64,000 bases of DNA, from NCBI GenBank assembly GCA_034770075.1, contig CM068380.1, positions 82,668,112 to 82,732,111 on the forward strand. The letters are read 5' to 3'. The position numbers were made by a program, and so were the translations under genes. The notes under the pieces were generated by a model that was not told the origin of the DNA, did not search any database, and was given only the letters and a program-made list of their open reading frames with translations. The DNA comes from Aralia elata. Taxonomy: Eukaryota > Streptophyta > Magnoliopsida > Apiales > Araliaceae. Positions 56,280 through 64,000 of the stretch are shown here, in pieces (positions within the stretch are counted from its first letter, which is position 1; the number at the start of each line of letters is the position of its first letter).

Positions 56280-56942
56280 TATGGGTGTAAACGAGTCGAA
56301 CCGAAACGAACAGAGAGTTATTAAGATTTGACTCAGAAAGTAAATTTTTTTACTCAAATTCGACTCAAAAAGTAAATTTTTTACTCGAATTCGACTTAGA
56401 TTCGAATTATATTTGAAAAACTCTAGTCAGATTCGACTCGGTTCGAATATTTATTACTCGAATTCGATCCAACTCAAATCGAATTATATTCAGATTACTC
56501 GCGAACTTCGAATTTAAGCTTGAATTCAAGTCTCCAGATAGTAAGTAGCTTTATAATACATACAATTACCAATTGAACTTATTATTTTACTTAGACATTA
56601 GAAAATATATTTAAATAACACTTTACAAATAAAAAAATACAATTAAAATTTAAAGAAATGAAGAAAAATAACTACTTATTTTAATTTTATTAAATTGTGT
56701 ATATATTATAAGAGAATGTATCGAGTATCTATTCGATGTATCAAATTATGATAAAGAATTTGAATAGTTTGAATTCTAAACGAGCCGAATATAACCTTAC
56801 TCAAATTCTACTCGTATTTTTATTCGAACTACTTTTTGTAGTCAGATTTGAATCATATTATTAACGAATCTGAGTCTCGATCGTATTTTTTTAAATCGAA
56901 CCCGAATTAAGCCCGAACTATTTAGTTAAATTTACGGTCTTA
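56280..56942. mobile_element. hAT-like non-autonomous element
   Basis: Ends tatgggtgtaaacgag and, in reverse complement, taagaccgtaaattta. The flanks attttaaa and atttttaa agree at 7 of 8 bases. Sub-terminal DNA is rich in 'attcgactc / gaattcg' words. 663 bp without a transposase frame. Confidence 0.75.
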
Positions 56943-58628
56943 ATTTTTAACACATACCTCTAATTTTAGAACGAGCGGAGGAGTATTTATTATCATATGA
57001 GAAAGTAACTCCTGCTGAAGCGGGACAGGAAGGAGACATTAGTGAGGTTGAAGTCATATAGTAATCTCTTAAAGCTTCAAACCCAAGATAGTGCATTAAC
57101 TATGAATATGCCTTTTATTCCAACAAAACCTTTTTTCAATTAATTAACATAACCCAAGTATTATCCTACATGTTTTGTCTAGTGCTCCTCCCGTGACAAC
57201 GTATAGGACCACAGTGTCAATCCCGTCGTGTGCGCCGGTGTTGGAGAGAGCTTCAGCTCGCTAGAGACTCATTTTTCTTAATTTAAACGTTGTCTCATCT
57301 TCTATATATATATATATATATTACACACTATGTATTTGAAGAAATGCATGGTTATTTTTCATTTTCGGTTCTATATTTGATTAAAAACAATTAATTGATA
57401 CCTGAAATTGACCTTGCCATGACAGTTCAGAGATTGGGCAAATACAGGCCTAATTGAGTTGTAGCTCGTGTCCTTATTAGAGACGCGAGTATTTTTGATA
57501 TATAGATGGTCCACCCATATAAGCTTTGGTACTATTGGCGGGCGTGGCCCGTTTTGTTGGCTTGATATTTTGGTTCTGCTTCACAACCATACCATGCTGA
57601 ATGGAACCAATATATTGACAATAATATGATACTACAACGCATTGGAGGGAGAGCGAGTGCCTGGATCAAAAGGAGACAACATAAATTTCTTTAATCTCCA
57701 AGAAACACCATTTTCCAAACAGTGGACCCAGAATTGGTCCAAGTGGTCTAATCTGGTTTTTGGTCTTTATTAATATAACAAAGAAAAAGACATTGTTGTA
57801 CTGTACAAGGAAGACATGTTTGCACGTGATACACTCGTGACAGATATCATCACTAACAACACAACTATAGTATAGTATAGTATGGTACGGTATATTGTCC
57901 ATCCTCCCTCCCTTTGGGAGTAGCTCCTGGCCGGTCCAGCGCTGAAGCTTCCTAATTAATTCCTTTAATCTCAAAAACAAGATCTTCTTAGTGAAAAGTG
58001 ATTCGGATTGATCGTATCTTTGTTGCGATTTATTCTAAATATTCTGCGTGTCTGACAGCTCCCAGCCTAACAATTCAATGAATCAACATAAATGGATTGA
58101 ATTTAGACTTAATAAGCATGTACTATCGGTAATCGAATCAATCGCCATGTACGTCTAAGTCATCTGAGATTCTTACTTTGATCACAATTCACAAATCTCT
58201 TATCTTTGGATTTGGTTCATGCGCCTACAGCCTACCCAAGTGTCAACTTTAAGCATTTATGCTAAACTAAATTGGGGAACCAAACGAATATATATATTTT
58301 GTGGGTTGCAAGTCTTTTTGACGGTTTAAAGTAGTAGTAAATAGTTCAAGAATACTGTTAGGTAACTGGACACAAGTTATTGACTTTATTTAAGTAAAAC
58401 ATAATTAATTTATTACATATATTGTACAACATGTTAATGCATGACGGTTGTATAATACAAATAACCAATATTTTGCCTAAATAAATTTGGCCACTTGTGT
58501 TTTAGTTACTTATGATATTTTGTAGGTGAAATGGACAATTTTTGAAAATTGAGACTATTGAAAAAATAGTCCGAAAATAGGTTTTAAAAAATAAAATAAA
58601 ACTAGGATCATTTTTATGATTTTATACA

Positions 58629-58660
<32 letters not shown>

Positions 58661-60112
58661 TTAGAGTACGAATTTATTACTTAGTGTTTAGTTGGATTAA
58701 CATGTTTTCAAAATCTGTACGATCTCTAGTTTCCTAAAAATCTTTTCTCCTATGACCTTATACTGAACCTGGAATGTAGCCATCAAAGCATCCTTCTGGA
58801 CGAAAAAATTGCATTTTTCTTAGGCTTAAAGAGAGAATGCGAAATTTGTATTTTTCTTCTAATAGGAACAGTACCAAAATACGTTTCTAATCAATGATAT
58901 ATATAATAACATTGATCCTTACCATCTCTTGTAAATCTGGTTCACATTAGGCTAAGAAGGTGATCCTAAAAAATTTCTCTTCTGACTTCAATACTTATCT
59001 AGATAATATAATAATATTATAAATAAGTATTAATTACAATTAATTCTACTAAATAATTGTAATTACACTACAGTTTAGGAATTGATTAAATAAACCCTTT
59101 ATTAATAAACTCTAAATATTTCCTCTATAAATGTACATAAATATTTCAGAATCAATTAATATAATTTCGATATATTTAAACTAATTTCATAAGTCCATAC
59201 TTTATCTCTATTTGATCATAAATTGATTTAATAATTAAATCAATCCTTTTAATAATAAATATTAAAAGACTCGACTGAGATTTTATGATCAATGATAAAT
59301 TATCTCATGAAAAATCTTATAGATATTTTGATAATAATAATGTTCCTCGGATTAATTAAATATATTAATCGACATTCTGAAATATTAATTAACACAATGT
59401 AATCTCACTCATCGGAACATCAAATTAATATATATAACAATATTAAGTCCATTAGTATTTTAAAATTAAAAATTTTTATAAATTAGTATTTATGAGAAAA
59501 TATTTTATAAATGAAATATTATCACATGATCCGTTTAATGCACACCGTTAATGCACTAGTACTTTAATTAGAAGTCCAACTTCAATGATTAAGATAAATC
59601 ATCTCTCTTAATGTACTATATAACCTACAAGATAATATCTCCAAATAATTCTAGATTATAAACCATTATTTTTTTGTTTATATATTACATATGATTTATA
59701 TCTTCTGTGCTATAAAATTTGACTAATCCTAAGGTAAAGGGTCCATCCAGAAAACTCATAGTGGATAGTAGCTTATTCTTGAATAATCAAATTTATTTAC
59801 ATTTATTTATACACATAAATCATAATATATATATATATATATTATGAAGATTTGTATAAATAAAGTAATGACCATCTAATGAATGATGAGTGATGTACTT
59901 TTACTAATAAATAAATGTCCAATATAAATAAATAAGTATTAAATAAATAGATAAATAAGATTTTTATAGCAAAAATTCAACAGAGACTAACTACAAAATC
60001 ATACTTACCCTTTTCGAAAAATACAGACCTAGTTCTCAAAAAATATATACCTATTATGTTTAATTTTTTTTCAAATGAAACACTTTTGTGTGAATTAGGG
60101 AAATAAAAAGTA
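56943..60112. other. AT-rich intergenic DNA
   Basis: Microsatellites: (TA)n near 57305-57320, 58637-58660 and 59826-59841. The rest is AT-rich with no recognised gene. A 104-codon frame at 57666-57980 (minus) is not recognised. Confidence 0.35.
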
Positions 60113-60322
60113 TTCCCTCTGTCCCTAAATAACTGTCTAGCTTCTTTTTTTTTGTAAAATTAATTTTTATAGTTATAATTTTTTTACCTATATTTTTTCA
60201 GGAATAATGCAAAAATTAATTTTAAAATTGATCCGTTCAAACCCAAAAAATAAATACAAATCAGAAGTTTCAAAATCTTTTTGACTGGGCCTAGAAGAGA
60301 AATGAACTTGAGACGGAGGGAG
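60113..60322. mobile_element. Stowaway-like MITE
   Basis: Left ttccctctgtccctaaataa preceded by TA. Right in reverse complement ctccctccgtctcaag. The TA on the right is not preserved. About 210 bp, non-coding. Confidence 0.65.
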
Positions 60323-60819
60323 TCGGTGACTCTTGCTGAAGAAGCCCATATCTGCCTCTCAAGCCTAATAAGAAGTAGGTCTGGCGCTCATTGGCTATGT
60401 GGGCCCGACTTTTCATCAATAATACGGTGATTGCATTTCTGCCATTTCATGCTATCCAGTCAATCTAAGTTTCATGCGGCTCAGGCCTGGGAAAGGCCCT
60501 TTCTTTAGTCTTAGTCATGGAAAATTGGATTTAGGTTAGTGGAGTGGATGACATTCGTCACCCAATTTTGAAGGAATGATTTAATATTTCAAAATGACAA
60601 CTACTTCGGGCTATCATCAAACTAACTACATATTGGGCCTAGCGCATATTTTTATTATTGTTATATACACCTCTCTACTCCCTTTGGTTCACAATTAACC
60701 TATAACTCTAAGGTAAGGTTTGATTCGCGGAGTAGAATTTTGATTTATATTATATTTAAAGTTGTGTTTGATTTATTAAATTATATGATTGTATACAATA
60801 AATAAAGTAAATTGTAAGT
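60323..60819. other. Intergenic DNA before the Copia element
   Basis: No gene. Bases 60712-60819 ('aaggtttgattcgcggagta') look like one end of another MITE into which the LTR element may have inserted. Confidence 0.35.
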
Positions 60820-61276
60820 TGTTGGACATTGTGAGTGGAAGACACAATTATGCTAAGGAGTGGGACACCCATGTTTGGTTGATTGGTTAATAATGATTCA
60901 TTGCTTTTTCATATTGCACCCGTGACTCCTCCCCACTTGCTTCTCTCTCTCCTTCCATATATGCTGAACTTGGTTCTGCAAATGAAGGTGATCGGATATA
61001 ATTCTGATAAGGCATTGAGAGAGAAAATAGCATACTACACTCTGCATAAATATTGAGCTCCCAATATTCGGTAGAATCTAGTTGAACGGATCGTGGAATC
61101 GAGCTCCGTTTTCATCCCACAAGATTGTAATTCGGAGACGCCGTTGGGTCGTGGATTGATTTGTGGACTGGTTCGAGATTTTCCGCACCAAGAATTTAAT
61201 ACGCTTCAAGAGGTATTTTATTTTGGTTCTCGTATATGTAAACTTATACTAGCGTACATGGTATTAAATTCCTTCA
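60820..61276 (+). repeat. 5' LTR of the Copia element
   Basis: Starts TGTTGGACATTGTGAG and ends 'ttaaattccttca', one base before the primer-binding site. About 457 bp. The left boundary is inferred from the TGTTGG start; the partner LTR is not in the window. Confidence 0.7.
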
Positions 61277-61277
61277 T

Positions 61278-61289
61278 TGGTATCAGAGC
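61278..61289 (+). promoter_or_regulatory. Primer-binding site (initiator tRNA-Met type)
   Basis: TGGTATCAGAGC, the same motif as at 40297-40308. Confidence 0.92.
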
Positions 61290-62699
61290 ATGCGTATTTC
61301 GATCACATGTATGCCATGTATGTAGTTTACATAAAGCTCCATTGATGAATGTTTAAAAAGCTTGAAAACATTATCAAACCGAACACTTTGAGTAGTCATA
61401 ACTTTCTGTATATTTGTTCGTTTATATTTTTGTTAATATGTATGCGTAGTACGTGTTGTAAGCTTTCCAACGACATATTATACGCATTAAACGGATAAAT
61501 ATTGAAAGAGATATGATTTTTCAAAGTTTGGATTGCAAAATGGCATTTCTGTAATTAATGGATGGCTGGAGGTTGAAGATGAAGTGGAATCCCACTCTCA
61601 GTGAGATTCACGTTCATCTCACGCGCTATATGGAAGCTCCCAAAATGGGTTTTGAGCATACCAATAGCTTCAGAGGATCAGGTCGAGCACAATGCAAAAA
61701 AGCCGCGTCGCGAAAAAATGTTGGGAAGGTGGCGCGTGGGTTGCACGCGCGAAGTACCACCGCAAGTCACACGCGCATGCGCGCATGGCGCGAGCAGCTG
61801 CTGAAGCATAGCGCGTGGGCCGCACGCGCCCGCGCGGATCCAACCCACCTGCCCATCCCGCCGACCCGGACCGACCCATACCCGGTTTGTTTGACTCGCG
61901 GACATTACTGGCGCGGACCTAACCCACGGTTTGACCGGCCCGGATCCCGACCCGCGCGCCGACCCGCGCGGCCGACCCATTTCCGGATTTTTTTTATTTT
62001 TGTTTTTATTTTCAGAAATTGATTTCTTTAATTGTTTTATTAATGAAAATTCATTATTAAATAGTTTTAATTATCAGAAAATTCTGGAAAAATTACAGAA
62101 ATTTATTTTTGGGTTATTATTAATATTTCCATTAAAAGTTTTGGAATATTAATTTAATTGGATGTTTTTGTTAATTTCCAATTGTATTATGCTATGGTTT
62201 ATTAATTGTAATAATTAGCATAATTATCAGAAAATTCCAGAAAAATTACAGTAATGTTTTATTATGATAATATACTGTTAGAAATTTTTTGGAAGTTTTC
62301 TCATGTGTTTATAGCATACTTGGTATATTAATTGAGTAATATTGCCTATAATTTAATTCCTTTTGTTAATATTTTTGGAATATTAATTGTTGGTACTTGG
62401 GATTAAATTATCATGCTATTATATACACATGTACACTTATTCCTAGTGGGAGTAATTTAGATGGTAGTAATTTAATTAAATTATTTTCTAAATTACACGT
62501 CTAATGCGCTGAAAAATTAAATTTAAATAATTGGGCATTCGTGTGGATTGTGATTCCAAAGCCTGGCGAAGTCTCCCTTCTATATTTATGTCACATTATT
62601 TTTATGTTAATTTAGATCATGCGGCAAAGATGTTTTTAATATACTGTGGTGAACAATACATATCTCTTATTAATTCTCATATTTTTTAGTTCAACAGAA
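61290..62699 (+). other. Long Copia leader with a GC-rich island
   Basis: 1.4 kb separate the primer-binding site from gag. Bases 61680-61985 are strongly GC-rich, full of 'gcgcg', 'gacccgcgcg' and 'ggcccgg' words, while the flanks are AT-rich. An open frame (61558-62022, 154 codons) crosses the island and gives an Arg/Pro/Ala-rich peptide that I do not recognise. Two further frames on the minus strand are also open here, as expected for GC-rich DNA, so coding is not established. Confidence 0.6.
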
Positions 62700-64000
62700 A
62701 TGGCTTCAAAACATATTATCGCAGATCTTAATCAGGAAAACAAATTAGACGGAGATAACTATGACGTGTGGCACAGGAAAGTCAGAATGGTTTTGGAGGA
62801 GCAAGAGGTTGAAGAAACCCTGCTGTCCAAAATGGTAAAACCAGAGGGTGACAATGCAAATGATCCTATCAAGGTTGCAGCCTTCGAAAGTTGGCGCAAA
62901 AAGGATCGTATAGCTCGCATAACGTTGTTGAGCTGCATGAACAATGACTTTCTGTTTGAGTATGAACAGTACTCTACTGCACACGAGATGTGGGAAGTTC
63001 TCAAAGATAAATTTGGTGGCACCTCGTTGACAAGGTTGAGGGAATTAGCCATTAAATTCGATGGTTACAAAAAACGTGATAATAACACTATGAAACAACA
63101 CCTTCGAATTAAGGCCAATATGATCCGGGAATTAAAAATCGGTGGGACTCAATTGTCAGACGAGCAACAGATTTCTGCAGTGGTTCGCTCTCTTCCCGAT
63201 AATTGGGAACATATGCGGGTGAATATGACCCATAATGAGAATATCAAGAATTTTGATGATATTCGTCGTCACCTGGAACTTGAGGCTGAGCGCCTTGAGA
63301 TTGTCAAATCCTCCAGGGCATATGTAGCTGAATCAAACCCTCATTGGAGGCCCAAACCCAAGAAGGGGAACAAGAAATCTGTTAATCCCACTGCGCCTAA
63401 ATGGGCTGCGAGTGGAGGTGTCAACAAACGGAAAAGAGGCAAACAAGGTTCTGGTAAGAAGGACAAAGCCAAAATGGCATGCTACAACTGTGGCAAGGCG
63501 GGACACTTCGCTCGTGAATGCACTGAGCCGAAGAAGGTAATTCCTAGTCCTAATCTATCTATGTGCTTAGTATCAAGTACTGTTTTTGTTGCTCATTCTC
63601 TCCATATGTGGATAGTAGACTCCGGAGCAACGGACCACATAGCTAGAGATCGAAGTGGATTTGTGGAATATCGCCGCATTCCGGCTGGCAGAAAAGTATA
63701 CATGGGGAATGATTCCAGTGTGGACGTGCTAGGCACTGGCACTTACAAACTGGAAATGCGAGGATGCTCAGCATTGACCCTGTGTGATGTACTTTATGCG
63801 CCGGATGTCCAGCAGAATTTATTTTCTGTATTATCAGTACTACGTTTGGGATATTCTGTTATGTTTGAGAATAATTCTATAATAATTTCATTTGGGACGA
63901 ATATTGTTGGATATGGTTTTGTATCAAATGGTTTTATGGTTTTAAACACTATTGATTCTAGTATTAATAGTGATGATTCTTATTCATTGCTTGTTGAAAA
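62700..64000 (+). CDS. Copia gag-pol polyprotein, N-terminal 433 residues, partial
   Basis: The frame opens MASKHIIADLNQENKLDGDN. It shows the gag domain of Copia elements (YDVWHRKVRMVL, MWEVLKDKFGGTS), a Lys-rich stretch, a CCHC zinc knuckle CYNCGKAGHFAREC from residue 261, and the aspartic-protease motif WIVDSGATDHI with its catalytic Asp at residue 307. Next comes the start of the gag-pre-integrase region (LCDVLYAPDVQQNLFSVLSV). The product would form the virus-like particle and process the polyprotein. It is cut by the window edge; no internal break is visible. Confidence 0.93.
   Translation, partial: MASKHIIADLNQENKLDGDNYDVWHRKVRMVLEEQEVEETLLSKMVKPEGDNANDPIKVAAFESWRKKDRIARITLLSCMNNDFLFEYEQYSTAHEMWEVLKDKFGGTSLTRLRELAIKFDGYKKRDNNTMKQHLRIKANMIRELKIGGTQLSDEQQISAVVRSLPDNWEHMRVNMTHNENIKNFDDIRRHLELEAERLEIVKSSRAYVAESNPHWRPKPKKGNKKSVNPTAPKWAASGGVNKRKRGKQGSGKKDKAKMACYNCGKAGHFARECTEPKKVIPSPNLSMCLVSSTVFVAHSLHMWIVDSGATDHIARDRSGFVEYRRIPAGRKVYMGNDSSVDVLGTGTYKLEMRGCSALTLCDVLYAPDVQQNLFSVLSVLRLGYSVMFENNSIIISFGTNIVGYGFVSNGFMVLNTIDSSINSDDSYSLLVE

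Larger units (their letters stand above)
60820..64000 (+). mobile_element. Copia-type LTR retrotransposon, 5' part, cut by the window edge
   Basis: Order seen: 5' LTR, primer-binding site, a 1.4-kb leader, then an open gag-protease frame running off the right edge. No stop codon or frameshift is seen in the visible 1301 coding bases, so the copy may be fairly young. Integrase, reverse transcriptase, RNase H and the 3' LTR would lie beyond the window. Confidence 0.9.

Noticed and set aside
57666..57980. 104-codon minus-strand frame
   Set aside because: No recognisable domain, no splice or promoter support, AT-rich background.
62745..63052. Minus-strand frames opposite the Copia gag
   Set aside because: Antisense shadows of the gag frame, which has recognisable domains.
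1..64000. CRISPR arrays, bacterial operons or phage-like modules
   Set aside because: No regularly spaced repeats and no prokaryotic gene layout. All genes are plant-type with spliceosomal introns, except the single-exon peptide gene and mobile elements.

Overview
This is nuclear DNA of a flowering plant, most likely a eudicot. The genes have many GT-AG introns, non-coding DNA is AT-rich, plant-type mobile elements are dense, and two genes belong to plant-restricted families (CYC/TB1-type TCP, ROT4/DVL). An asterid is possible, but I cannot fix the species. All exon models were built by hand from splice signals, reading frame and remembered family conservation. No search was run.

Layout. Bases 945-25950 form a gene-rich block: DCP5-type decapping protein (+), a tRNA-Asp gene (+), a cytochrome b561 / transmembrane ascorbate ferrireductase (+), eIF2B delta subunit (-) and the UMP1 proteasome maturation factor (-). 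These are ordinary housekeeping genes with no sign of joint function. Introns carry insertions: MITEs in DCP5, a SINE with a 12-bp target-site duplication and a plastid petA fragment in eIF2B delta, and a tandem copy of a 3' splice site in UMP1.

Bases 25951-64000 are gene-poor. I support only two ordinary genes there: a CYCLOIDEA/TB1-type TCP transcription factor (36038-37190, -) with a 403-bp foldback repeat in its promoter, and a 46-residue ROTUNDIFOLIA4/DEVIL-type peptide gene (54540-54680, -). The rest is transposon-derived or featureless AT-rich DNA. It holds a deleted LTR retrotransposon with a hAT element nested inside it (39732-42411, both with perfect target-site duplications), further hAT-like elements, a pogo/Emigrant-like element with a transposase remnant, Stowaway-like and Tourist-like MITEs, and a recurrent unclassified MITE family with five copies.

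The right edge (60820-64000) is the 5' part of a Copia-type retrotransposon with an open gag-pol frame and an unusual GC-rich leader. I found no CRISPR array and no obviously new multi-gene system. The points most worth checking are the duplicated UMP1 splice acceptor, the TCP promoter foldback, two short hairpins near 48 kb, the tRNA just upstream of the cytochrome b561 start, and the GC-rich leader.
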